The notes under the pieces: generated by a model | What the model saw: only the letters and a program-made list of their open reading frames with translations | Told to the model about the DNA's origin: nothing | Databases searched by the model: none | Source: DATFKA01 sp035268885 | GTDB taxonomy: Bacteria; Bacteroidota; Bacteroidia; Chitinophagales; Saprospiraceae | Direction of reading: 5' to 3' | DNA: 64,000 nucleotides | Assembly: GCA_035268885.1 (NCBI GenBank) | Contig: DATFKA010000053.1 | Location: 1 to 64,000 of the forward strand | Shown here: piece by piece, positions 1-8,306 of the stretch | Numbering within the stretch: position 1 is the first letter of the stretch | How the letters are laid out: the number at the start of each line of letters is the position of its first letter | Program-made: the position numbers and the translations under genes

Positions 1-1
1 C

Positions 2-895
2 ATTAAATACTTCCCAATTTACAACCCACAATTCGGTATGGTATCCCGTTATGTACCACTGCCCGCACATTGGAGTGTAGAAGATTACTGGACCACGCCA
101 ACTGGGTCAAAGGCGGGATTTATTAAGGGAGGGCCCGTCAATTTTACTTCGATTGATCAGGTCATCAATCAGGTATTTATGCCCAATTATCAACATAAAA
201 TCCAGATCGTCCGTATGGAAGACCTTCCGCAAATTGCCCGGGCTGATCTACAGGAGCAAGAAGGCTATTACAGCTATATGCCCGCCCAGAATCATACACA
301 GGCCAAGGGAATTGAGTACGTCGACAAGGGAACCGGTAACAAAGGCTACTTCATATTACACTTCGTCGTAAAGACCAGCCAAATGGGCCGGTATGCCTAC
401 CACTGGGGACATAATCTTTACGCCACTGGGAATACCTTTGCACAAGACAAAAAGGCCTTCGTGTATGCGCTGGCGAATGCAAAAATAAATCCAGAATACC
501 TGGCCGCCTACAACCGCAAGGAAGCAGGACAATTAGCCGCTAATGATGCTGCTTTCCAACGTAAAATGGCCGCCAGACGCCAAAGCTTTAACAGTGCGAT
601 GGCTGCTAGTCGGACCAATAGTGAGATTTCTGATATCTATCAGGAGACCTGGAAAAACACCAGCCGCATGAACGACCGCGGTCACAATAGCGAAATTAAT
701 GCTATCCACGAGCGCAATACCATGATCAACCCCTATACCGGTACCACAACGAATATTGAATCTGGCTACAAGTACTATTACGTGAATCAATTTGGCCAGT
801 ACTTTGGCACCAACGATGAGTTCTACAATCCCGAGCGGGATCCCAATGTGAACCATCAGGAATGGAAAAAAATGCAATACCAGGGCAATAATTAA
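2..895 (+). CDS. Unknown protein, 5' end outside window
   Basis: The reading frame is open from the first bases of the window (residues IKYFPIYNPQFG precede the first in-frame ATG at 38), so the gene almost certainly starts upstream and only its last 297 codons are visible. There is no hydrophobic segment in the visible part. The middle (about residues 175-240 of the visible part) is rich in Ala, Asn, Arg and Ser and looks helical. The C-terminus has an aromatic stretch (YKYYYVNQFGQYFGTNDEFY) followed by NPERDPN. I have seen this type of ending in uncharacterised Bacteroidota proteins, but I cannot name a family or a function. It is followed after 13 bases by a terminator hairpin. Confidence 0.75.
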   Translation: MKYFPIYNPQFGMVSRYVPLPAHWSVEDYWTTPTGSKAGFIKGGPVNFTSIDQVINQVFMPNYQHKIQIVRMEDLPQIARADLQEQEGYYSYMPAQNHTQAKGIEYVDKGTGNKGYFILHFVVKTSQMGRYAYHWGHNLYATGNTFAQDKKAFVYALANAKINPEYLAAYNRKEAGQLAANDAAFQRKMAARRQSFNSAMAASRTNSEISDIYQETWKNTSRMNDRGHNSEINAIHERNTMINPYTGTTTNIESGYKYYYVNQFGQYFGTNDEFYNPERDPNVNHQEWKKMQYQGNN

Positions 896-908
896 ACCCT
901 AGCTTAAT

Positions 909-943
909 AAAGCTGGCATCAATCAGAAATCGATGCCGGCTTT
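909..943. terminator. Bidirectional rho-independent terminator
   Basis: The stem AAAGCTGGCATC (909-920) pairs with GATGCCGGCTTT (932-943), 12 bp with one G-U, around an 11-nt loop. A T-rich run follows on the plus strand and A-rich sequence precedes it. It lies between the end of the plus-strand unknown gene and the end of the minus-strand gene at 951-1367, so it can serve both. Confidence 0.8.
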
Positions 944-950
944 CTCTATT

Positions 951-1367
951 TTAGTACTTCAGAAATTTAACCGGAACCCGAACCCTGGAAGTTCCTTCGT
1001 ACCGAAGTCCCCGGAAAAGGATTTTATCCATTTTGGCCATGGCTTCTTTAACGGCATGACGAAGCAAAGGCGACGCTTCGCCCTCTATTTCGTATTTGGC
1101 AACCCGACCATTTGTTTTTAAGAAAACAACCAGTTCAAATTCACCTTCTACCCGGTATTCTTCCATCTGCGGCGTGTAGTCCAGATGTTTGTTTAAGTTG
1201 ACATGGATTTGCTGGGTTGCGGATCGTGTATGCCGTTTAATGAGTGCTTTCTTTTCTGCCGATACCGTGGTTTTCATTGCGCTATTGGAGGTTTCCATAG
1301 CAACCGTTTGGGCAGAAAGATTCAGGGTAAAGAAACTAATCAAGGTAATCACAAATAAAGGTTTCAT
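951..1367 (-). CDS. Small exported protein with TonB-C-like fold
   Basis: A 138-residue protein with a clear Sec signal peptide (MKPLFVITLISFFTLNLSAQ, cleavage after about residue 20). The C-terminal half (about residues 72-138) reads GEFELVVFLKTNGRVAKYEI, then a helix (LLRHAVKEAMAKMDKI), then a final strand ending VRVPVKFLKY. This is the strand-helix-strand pattern of the TonB C-terminal domain as used in many small Bacteroidota periplasmic proteins. There is no transmembrane anchor or Pro-rich linker, so it is not a complete TonB energy transducer. Its role is unknown; a periplasmic protein-interaction module is the best guess. It is monocistronic and ends at the terminator at 909-943. Confidence 0.7.
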   Translation of the reverse strand: MKPLFVITLISFFTLNLSAQTVAMETSNSAMKTTVSAEKKALIKRHTRSATQQIHVNLNKHLDYTPQMEEYRVEGEFELVVFLKTNGRVAKYEIEGEASPLLRHAVKEAMAKMDKILFRGLRYEGTSRVRVPVKFLKY

Positions 1368-1719
1368 AATTTTTAATATTTAGGTATTTAAGTAGATCAA
1401 GGTTTTATCCTGGGGGGGGTATAAATAAACCGTTTATAACTGGCATTTTTTACAGAGTAGGGGCCTGGCCGTGACAATCGTCAAGCAAAGCCAGACCCCA
1501 CCTTTATTAAATTTGTAAAAAACAAAGTTTTAGGTGTTTGTTTTGTAATAAACCGGTTTAAACCAATTATTACTCATCTATTCAACACGATAACAAAACT
1601 ATATTATTTAAGGATTATCCTCTTGTCAATCCCGTTCAATTACTTGTATATTCGTTGCATGGCTGGGCACCACCAACTGAAAAATCGTTGCATGAAAACT
1701 ATTAAACACTGTTAATCAA
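1368..1719. other. 352-bp intergenic region with palindrome and hairpin
   Basis: No credible coding sequence. It contains a perfect 12-bp palindrome TAAACCGGTTTA (1549-1560), a G8 run near 1412-1419, and a nested hairpin at 1460-1499 (GGGGCCTGGC against GCCAGACCCC, with an inner TGAC-AATC-GTCA stem). The hairpin has no T-run on either side, so a classical terminator is not supported. The promoter of the 951-1367 gene should lie here, but no good TAnnTTTG box was found close to its start. Confidence 0.5.
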
Positions 1720-4700
1720 CTACTTAAGGAAATCACTAGGATGATGCCCGAATTCGTCTAGAAAAGATTTGGAAAAATGAGCGGGATCCTTGTAGCCTAC
1801 CTGCCAGGAAACTTCTGAAACCGAAAGTTTACCTTCTTCTAGCAACTTTTTTGCCGCCCGGAGGCGATAAATTCGAAGGTAAGTGGAAGGCGCTGTATTC
1901 GTAAGCGCTTGCATCTTACGGTAGAGTTGAGAACGACTCATTCCAAGGTAGGTACAAAGAGCAGGCAGGGAAAAGTTTTCATCCGGATAGTGCTCCGCTA
2001 TAATACTTCGCACTTTTTGAATAAAAGCATCTTCTATTTCTATAACTTCTTCTTCGACTTGGCTAGGAGCGGAGGCACCCCCATTACCGTTTAGCTTATT
2101 TTCCAAGTACGCGGCCATGCGCTGCTGTTGCTCCAAAAGCTTTTCCAGACGGACCAGCAACTCTTCCTGATAAAAAGGTTTGGAAAGGTAGGCATCCGCC
2201 CCCCTTTTTAAGCCCGTAATCCTGGAATTCATCCCCGTCTTAGCCGTCAGCAGAACGATAGGGATATGGCTGGTACGCTCGTCCCGTTTTAGGAAATCAC
2301 AAACTTGATAGCCGTCCTTTTCCGGCATCATGATATCACTAATAATCAGGTCTGGAATATTTTCTAAGGCTTTTTCTATACCAACCTTTCCATTGTAAGC
2401 CAAATCGAGTTGGTACACGGACTCTAAAAATCCCTTCAGGTACAGCACCACATCTGGATTGTCCTCAATGATCAACAAACGTGGCTTTCCCGAATCGGTC
2501 TTTGACGGGCGGGGATGCTGAATAGTGACCGGTGCCTGCCAGACCTTACCCACCTCTACGCTTCTGGAAGCTGCCTGATGTGCAATCGGCAAATAAATAG
2601 TAAAAGCAGTTCCCTGACCCAGTTCACTTTCTACGCTTATACTACCTTGCATTAATTTTACCAGCTCACGGGTATGGGCCAGACCAATCCCCGTTCCCGC
2701 CACATTATTAATGGATTCGTATTTAGTATCCGTAACGACTTGATAAAAGCGATCAAAAATGTGAGCCTGCGCTGCCTCTGGGATACCGATACCATTATCC
2801 TCAATAATTATTTTCAGGTGATCCTGCTCTCTTTGCAGACGCACGACGATCTCGCCCCCCGAGGGGGTAAATTTAATGGCGTTCGAAATCAAATTATACA
2901 TGACTTGCTGGAGATGGTCAGGATCATAATCCATTTCCAGCTGTTCCAACTGCGATCGAAAGCGCAAAGACAGGTTTTTGCTATTTGCGTAGGTTTGAAA
3001 AGAAGCAGTAATAAACCGCAGATAAGCAACAATATCTCCCTGTATCAAGCTGGATTGTATCACATTATTATCCAGCTTGGACAAATCCAACAGCTGATTA
3101 ATTAATCGTAATAAGCTCCGACCATTATTTTCTATGAGTTGTATCCCCTGTTCCAGATAAGTCTTTGGAGCAGTCCGAATCTGTTCGGCCATGCCCAGGA
3201 TGACCGTTAGGGGTGTACGAAATTCGTGGGTGAGGTTGGTATAAAGTTGACTCTTAAAATGATCCAGCTCCTTTAGCCGTTGGGATTCCCTCTGATTAAA
3301 ATCGAGCTCAGCCTGTAGTGCCCATTGACTTTTCATGATGCGCAGGGCCAGAATGATTCCTCCAGCCAGGACAAAAGCATAAAGCAAGAATGCCCAGGGC
3401 GTATTCCACCAGGGTGGAGAAATAAAAATCTCTATTTCTGCCGGTTGATCACTCCAGGCACCCTCCGTATTACCCGCCATCACCTGAAAGGTATATTTCC
3501 CAGGTGCCAAGTTGGTATAGGAAGCAATACGGTACTCCGCAGAGGCGGTCAACCAATCCTCTTGCAGGCCTTTGAGCCTATACTGGTAAATACTCTTCGA
3601 AGGGTTCAAATATTCTAAAGCAGCAAACTCAAAGGAGAGGTAGTTTTGCCAATGCTTTAATGAAATAGCTTTGGCATAAGAAATGTGGCTGCCCAATAGA
3701 ATATTCCGCTCTTTATCAGTAGTTTCTCCTCTATCTATGCTGACTGGCTGATTAAACAGGCGTAATTCCGTAATGGCTACTTTAGGAATGGAGGTGTAAG
3801 CTTGAATACTATCCGGGTCAAAAAGCGTCAATCCGTTGATATTTCCAAATAGTAAGTCTCCGCTTGCCGTTTTGGCGGAAGCCTTACTAAACTCCCCTAT
3901 CGGCAATCCATCCGAAGAATCATAATTTTTAAAAGAATGATCATTCAGATTGTACTTTGAAATCCCCTTACCCGTCCCTAACCATAGGTTTCCGTTTCCA
4001 TCTTCCTCAATACTTTTAACCCAGGCGTCGGCCAGACCGTCTGATACGGTCATGATCCGGGCTGCTTCGGTAGGACTGTAATAGATTAGCCCCTGCTGGC
4101 TACCCAGCCACATCGTTCCGTCCTCACTCGGATGAAGCACCATAATATTATCGGCGGCAATAGAATCCGGCCAGGTAATGGGATTGACTTGCCCCTTAGA
4201 CGGAGCATATGTAAAAACGCCGGCCGTAGTTACGACCCAAATGTTACCCGCCGTATCCTCATTAATATCGATTACCCAGCTACCCGGAATACTTACCGGG
4301 GTATTAATTCTCGTCTCAAAAAACTGAAACAGTTTTTCCTTTACCTGATAATGAATTAACCCATTATCCACCGTGCCAATCCAGATATCACCCTGGCTAT
4401 CCTTAAAAAATGTACTAATAAAAAGATCCTGCGCCATGGGGGGAATAGTAGGGTCGTCCAGGAAGTGGTAGAACTGCCCCTGCGGACTCAGGCGACTTAT
4501 ACCTCCACCCCAGGTCCCAATCCATAAATTAGAGGCGTTGTCTTTGACCAGGGCAACTACGTCATTATCTTTTAAACCATTATTTACATTATCTGCTGCC
4601 TTATAATTCGTTACCTCCCCATCCGTCATTTGGTACTTGCTCAGCCCACCGTCGTCGATGCCAATCCAAATGGTGTTTCCATCCACCAAGATATCTTCGA

Positions 4701-5871
4701 TGGTACCTTGTCGAATAGCATTTTCTCCCAGACCGGCTCTGATAATCTTGAAGGGCTTCCTGTGGGGATTGTAATAACTTACCCCCTTGTGTGTCCCAAT
4801 CCAAAGACCGTTATTAGGATCCAGGTACATGCTTTCTATATTGTTATCGATCAGACTATACGGATCCGTTAGACTATTCTTGTATTGTAATAAGCTCTGT
4901 TCCTTTGCATTCCAGCGAAAAACACCACTCCCGTCGGTACCCATCCATAGATTACCCTTTTGATCAGCTACCAGCTCGGTGATAAAGTCGTTTTTCAAGT
5001 CTATTCCCTTACTAGTTTGCTCGACAAACTTGCTACATTTCCCCCGATTGATGTCTACGGTAAATAAGCCCTGCTCCGTACCTAACCAAAGGGTCCCCTC
5101 TGGCATAACCGCAAGAGCCTGAATGGCTTCTTCAAAAAGCAGACGGTTTTTATCGGTCTGAGGGAAGGGAAGCCCAACAAATTTATTCTGATGAAGATCG
5201 TAACAGCTAAGCCCAGTGTTCGTTCCTATCCATAATCTCCCTTCGGTATCTTCGTTTAAGCTCCAGATTCGATCACCTCTAGTATACCCAGCCTCTGCCG
5301 ACGCTGGGTTAAGAACTTCAATTACACAGGAGCCATCCTGGATAGCCGCCTTTAAATCATCCGAACTAAGGACGGACCTGTTCAACTTTATCCTGAATAA
5401 TCCATTCGACGCTCCTACCCAAATATCTCCCTGGCTACTTTTGAGCAGACACAGTACATTCTTTATGGTATCTACTGAGGCAATTTGATCCTCCTTTGTG
5501 GGAAAAAAAAGCTGCTCTTCCCTATTCATCAGTTGTAGCCCTTTTTTCGTACCTACCCACAAATTATCGTGTTTGTCTTCTAATAGTGCATGAACACCAT
5601 TGTGTCGTAGTCCATTTCTGTCATCGGCATTAGCATGCAAAGTTGTAAACTCATAGGCGTTAAACCAGTTTAGTCCGGAGGCGGTGCCTATCCAAACAAA
5701 ACCATCCTTATCCTGAAGAAAAGATCTTACTCGAGAGCTAGACAAACCCTGCTCGATCGTGTAATGGTCGAAGTGAGCATCTGTCTGTCCGCTCAGTGGT
5801 AAGCAGAAGAGCAGACTGTATATACAAAATACATAGGGTCCGGTCTTTATAAATATATTTAGGTAGTTCAC
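1720..5871 (-). CDS. Hybrid two-component system regulator (HTCS)
   Basis: A 1383-residue single-chain sensor and regulator of the SusR/BT-type HTCS family. In order: signal-anchor sequence (about 1-29); two seven-bladed propellers of Reg_prop repeats with many DxxGxLWIGTxxGL motifs (about 30-730); a Y_Y_Y domain (about 740-825); one transmembrane segment (FLLYAFVLAGGIILAL); a HisKA domain with the phospho-acceptor motif HEFRTPLTVILG; a HATPase_c domain with NAIKFTPSGG and GTGIGLAHT; a receiver domain (IIEDN, DIMMPEKDG, LTAK, KPF); and a C-terminal AraC-type helix-turn-helix (about 1287-1383). All expected catalytic residues are present. Such proteins bind oligosaccharides in the periplasm and switch on polysaccharide loci. 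The start is GTG, and no ATG gives a better signal peptide. It lies at the 3' side of the glucuronoxylan genes, so control of them is plausible but not shown. Confidence 0.95.
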   Translation of the reverse strand: MNYLNIFIKTGPYVFCIYSLLFCLPLSGQTDAHFDHYTIEQGLSSSRVRSFLQDKDGFVWIGTASGLNWFNAYEFTTLHANADDRNGLRHNGVHALLEDKHDNLWVGTKKGLQLMNREEQLFFPTKEDQIASVDTIKNVLCLLKSSQGDIWVGASNGLFRIKLNRSVLSSDDLKAAIQDGSCVIEVLNPASAEAGYTRGDRIWSLNEDTEGRLWIGTNTGLSCYDLHQNKFVGLPFPQTDKNRLLFEEAIQALAVMPEGTLWLGTEQGLFTVDINRGKCSKFVEQTSKGIDLKNDFITELVADQKGNLWMGTDGSGVFRWNAKEQSLLQYKNSLTDPYSLIDNNIESMYLDPNNGLWIGTHKGVSYYNPHRKPFKIIRAGLGENAIRQGTIEDILVDGNTIWIGIDDGGLSKYQMTDGEVTNYKAADNVNNGLKDNDVVALVKDNASNLWIGTWGGGISRLSPQGQFYHFLDDPTIPPMAQDLFISTFFKDSQGDIWIGTVDNGLIHYQVKEKLFQFFETRINTPVSIPGSWVIDINEDTAGNIWVVTTAGVFTYAPSKGQVNPITWPDSIAADNIMVLHPSEDGTMWLGSQQGLIYYSPTEAARIMTVSDGLADAWVKSIEEDGNGNLWLGTGKGISKYNLNDHSFKNYDSSDGLPIGEFSKASAKTASGDLLFGNINGLTLFDPDSIQAYTSIPKVAITELRLFNQPVSIDRGETTDKERNILLGSHISYAKAISLKHWQNYLSFEFAALEYLNPSKSIYQYRLKGLQEDWLTASAEYRIASYTNLAPGKYTFQVMAGNTEGAWSDQPAEIEIFISPPWWNTPWAFLLYAFVLAGGIILALRIMKSQWALQAELDFNQRESQRLKELDHFKSQLYTNLTHEFRTPLTVILGMAEQIRTAPKTYLEQGIQLIENNGRSLLRLINQLLDLSKLDNNVIQSSLIQGDIVAYLRFITASFQTYANSKNLSLRFRSQLEQLEMDYDPDHLQQVMYNLISNAIKFTPSGGEIVVRLQREQDHLKIIIEDNGIGIPEAAQAHIFDRFYQVVTDTKYESINNVAGTGIGLAHTRELVKLMQGSISVESELGQGTAFTIYLPIAHQAASRSVEVGKVWQAPVTIQHPRPSKTDSGKPRLLIIEDNPDVVLYLKGFLESVYQLDLAYNGKVGIEKALENIPDLIISDIMMPEKDGYQVCDFLKRDERTSHIPIVLLTAKTGMNSRITGLKRGADAYLSKPFYQEELLVRLEKLLEQQQRMAAYLENKLNGNGGASAPSQVEEEVIEIEDAFIQKVRSIIAEHYPDENFSLPALCTYLGMSRSQLYRKMQALTNTAPSTYLRIYRLRAAKKLLEEGKLSVSEVSWQVGYKDPAHFSKSFLDEFGHHPSDFLK

Positions 5872-5957
5872 TTTGTGGATTTCTTATCCTGTTTTACGCC
5901 AGGTAAGATAAAGCTTTGTCAATAAGTAGAAAAACCTGACCCTACATTTTATCTCCA

Positions 5958-6146
5958 TCAATCATAAACACAATCAAAAACCCGGTACATCAATTCGACA
6001 GACCAGTCTGGCAGGTGAATTCTTTCTTTATGCTGCTCATAATGCGCCCGCGCCGTACCGCCAAATTCAAAACTCATGGCGATCCAATCGACTAACATCA
6101 TCAGCAGGTAACAATCAGCGTAGGGATCATCCCGGAGATTATACAC
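5958..6146 (-). pseudogene. Probable truncated DUF5662-like remnant
   Basis: A 62-codon frame opens with GTG directly after an in-frame TAA. The protein contains LLMMLVDWIAMSFEFGG, then a helix and WSVELMYRVFDCVYD. This resembles the C-terminal third of DUF5662 proteins, where a conserved DWxAMSxELG segment is followed by a QVELMR-like helix. DUF5662 proteins are usually about 150 residues or more. Only 44 bases separate this frame from the stop of the upstream esterase, so the N-terminal part cannot be present. I therefore read it as a decayed gene end. A genuine small protein translated in the esterase mRNA is the alternative. Confidence 0.45.
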
Positions 6147-6190
6147 TTACCCATCCGCTTTGCATTAGAATAATCCAACAAATCACCAAT

Positions 6191-7060
6191 TTACTCCATA
6201 CTCCCCAGCCAATGCAACAAAGCCTCCATCCACCGATCTTCGGTCGTGGGATTGACCATGCCAAAACCGTGGCCGCCACCGGCGTACAGGTGCATATCGA
6301 CCGGCACTTCGTTGGCCAGACAGGCTTCGTAATACAGCAGACTATTCTGTACCGGCACCGCACCGTCGTCGGCCGCATGTACCAGGAAAGTAGGTGGGGT
6401 AGCCTCGTCGACCATCAGCTCCGCTGAGAATGCTCTAATCTTTGCTTTTTTCGCTTTTTTTCCCAGTAGATTATCGCGGGAGCCCTGATGTAGATGAGGC
6501 TTTAGAAAAGTAATTACTGGATAGATGAGCATGGCAAAATCGTAGTCGTACTGATTGGAACTGGTCGCCGCCAAATGCCCCCCGGCCGAAAAGCCCATGA
6601 TGCCCATCGGCATTGCTTCGTAGCCGCGTTCCACCAGAGTCTCCCTGGCTATTTTTAGTGCCTGCTCCGTATCCTGTAGCGGCACGATGGACTGGTCTTC
6701 GTAATAACCACCACTGGTCGGATTGCGGTACTTGAGTACAAAAGCGTGATAACCGTTTTCCTGGAGGACCCGCGCTACCTGGTAGCCCTCGTGATCGATC
6801 GCGACCCCCGAATAACCACCACCCGGACAAATGACCACTGCGCGATTTTTAGGCTCGGCTGGTTCATAATAAGTAATCTCCGGCACCGAAATCTGCCGGA
6901 TAAAGCGACGCCCCGTGCCGATGCGCTCGGTTTTTTCTTCCTGCAGTTTAAGGTTATTCGGAATCTCACCGGAATATAACGGCATGGCGATACTGTCATT
7001 TTGGGCGGATAGCATACTACAAGATAAGAAAGCCAAAAGTGTAAATAGATATATTTTCAT
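6191..7060 (-). CDS. Secreted alpha/beta-hydrolase esterase, acetylxylan-esterase-like
   Basis: 289 residues with a signal peptide (MKIYLFTLLAFLSCSMLSAQ). It is an alpha/beta hydrolase of the BD-FAE/Axe type. The oxyanion segment is CPGGGYSGVAIDHEG (about 79-92), the nucleophile elbow is GFSAGG with Ser158, the acid is Asp231 or Asp232 in HAADDGAVP, and the base is His264 in GGGHGFG. Enzymes of this group remove acetyl or feruloyl groups from xylan or xylo-oligosaccharides. It is the last recognisable enzyme of the minus-strand run that starts with the GH67 gene, 73 bases after uxuA with a hairpin in the gap. The exact ester substrate cannot be read from the sequence; deacetylation of xylan fragments in the periplasm is the best inference. 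Confidence 0.85.
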   Translation of the reverse strand: MKIYLFTLLAFLSCSMLSAQNDSIAMPLYSGEIPNNLKLQEEKTERIGTGRRFIRQISVPEITYYEPAEPKNRAVVICPGGGYSGVAIDHEGYQVARVLQENGYHAFVLKYRNPTSGGYYEDQSIVPLQDTEQALKIARETLVERGYEAMPMGIMGFSAGGHLAATSSNQYDYDFAMLIYPVITFLKPHLHQGSRDNLLGKKAKKAKIRAFSAELMVDEATPPTFLVHAADDGAVPVQNSLLYYEACLANEVPVDMHLYAGGGHGFGMVNPTTEDRWMEALLHWLGSME

Positions 7061-7093
7061 GATGGTGGTTTTTTAATTAGCGACATCAATAGA

Positions 7094-7111
7094 GCGTAGG
7101 GCATCCTACGC
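7094..7111. repeat. Hairpin between uxuA and the esterase gene
   Basis: A perfect 7-bp inverted repeat, GCGTAGG (7094-7100) and CCTACGC (7105-7111), around the loop GCAT. No T-run follows on the minus strand, so it is more likely an mRNA-stabilising or processing hairpin, or a short REP, than a terminator. Confidence 0.5.
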
Positions 7112-7133
7112 CTAACACCTCAACACAATAAAT

Positions 7134-8303
7134 CTACGCATTTGCCTGCTGAATCGCATATTCTAAACCCCGTAATTCTGCTAAAGCCTTCAGCCGACCG
7201 ATAGCCGAATAACCCGAATAAGCATTTTTATGTAGATCATCCAGCATGCGGAAGCCGTGATCGGGCCGCATCGGAATACGACGTTGTTGCGCCTGCATGA
7301 TCTCCGTAGCGAGCTTCATTACCTCGTACATATTGGTGCTGCCCTCCAGATGGGGTGCCTCGAAGAAGTTACCTGCTTCATCCCTGGCTGTATTCCGCAG
7401 GTGGAGGAAGAAAACACGGTCCGACCACTTTTTCAGCATAGCCGGAATATCATTATCCGGTCGAGCGCCAAAGGATCCTGTACAGAAGCAGAGCCCATTG
7501 GCGGCAGAAGGATTTACGGCGATCATATCGGCCACATCCTGCGCTGTACTCATGATCCGCGGCAAGCCCAGAATGGAATAAGGTGGATCGTCGGGATGAA
7601 TGGCCATCTGCAGACCCCACTTCTCTGCCGTGGGTAGAATTGCTGCCAGAAAGTAGTCCAGATTTGCCTTCAACTGCTGGCGATCGACTTCCTGGTATTG
7701 ATTTAACAGCCTTTTTACTTTCTCATAAGTGAAATTTTCTTTTTCACCGGGCAAAGCCAGCAATATATTCCCCTCGATGCGCTTTTTGTCAGTGGCTGAT
7801 AATTGCTCGTAATGTTTTTTCGCGGCAGCGAGCTCCGCTTGGGTATATTCCTCTGCGGCCCCTTCCCTTTCCAGGAAAAAAAGATCGAAGGCTAAATAGT
7901 CTAGCCTGCGGAAGATCAGCGTCCGGGCACCGCCTACGGTAGGGTATTCGGTATCGGTACGCAACCAATCCAGCACCGGCATGAAGTTATAGGTAATTAC
8001 GCGCACCTCATTTTTGGCCAGGTTAATCAAAGAAGCTTTATAATTCTCGATGAGTTGATCGCGCTCGGCGCCACCGTATTTGATCGCTTCGTGTACGGGC
8101 AAACTTTCGACTACCGACCATTGCATACCTGCCGCTTCGATTTGGGCTTTATAGTCGTGTACGGCCTGCTCCGTCCAAATCTCTCCTGCCGGGATCTGGT
8201 GCAGGGCAGAAACGATGCCTTCGCAGCCCGCCTGGGCCAGGTGTTCGAGTGGCACGGTATCCTGTGGACCGTACCAACGCATGGATTGGATAAGATGGTA
8301 CAT
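7134..8303 (-). CDS. uxuA: Mannonate dehydratase UxuA
   Basis: A 389-residue cytoplasmic protein of the xylose-isomerase-like TIM-barrel family. It dehydrates D-mannonate to 2-keto-3-deoxygluconate, the third step of D-glucuronate breakdown. The N-terminus (QSMRWYGPQDTVPLEHLAQA) and the segments AIHPDDPPYSILGLPRI, NGLCFCTGSFG, HLRN and MRPDHGFRMLDD are characteristic of UxuA, and length and motifs are complete. The stop of the upstream ELWxxDGT gene is only 3 bases before this start, so the two are co-transcribed. In context it processes glucuronate released from glucuronoxylan by the GH67 enzyme. Glucuronate isomerase (UxaC) and the KDG kinase and aldolase are not in the window. Confidence 0.96.
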   Translation of the reverse strand: MYHLIQSMRWYGPQDTVPLEHLAQAGCEGIVSALHQIPAGEIWTEQAVHDYKAQIEAAGMQWSVVESLPVHEAIKYGGAERDQLIENYKASLINLAKNEVRVITYNFMPVLDWLRTDTEYPTVGGARTLIFRRLDYLAFDLFFLEREGAAEEYTQAELAAAKKHYEQLSATDKKRIEGNILLALPGEKENFTYEKVKRLLNQYQEVDRQQLKANLDYFLAAILPTAEKWGLQMAIHPDDPPYSILGLPRIMSTAQDVADMIAVNPSAANGLCFCTGSFGARPDNDIPAMLKKWSDRVFFLHLRNTARDEAGNFFEAPHLEGSTNMYEVMKLATEIMQAQQRRIPMRPDHGFRMLDDLHKNAYSGYSAIGRLKALAELRGLEYAIQQANA

Positions 8304-8306
8304 AGA

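Noticed and set aside
533..877. 114-codon minus-strand frame opposite the first gene
   Set aside because: Antisense shadow of a gene with normal coding character; no promoter or domain.
6139..6378. 79-codon minus-strand frame overlapping the esterase end and the DUF5662 remnant
   Set aside because: Arg/Cys/Trp-rich composition and overlap in another frame with the true esterase; considered as a possible missing N-terminal part of the remnant, but it does not resemble the family.
7094..7111. Riboswitch or attenuator before the esterase gene
   Set aside because: Only a simple 7-bp hairpin without alternative pairing or T-run; no known aptamer recognised.
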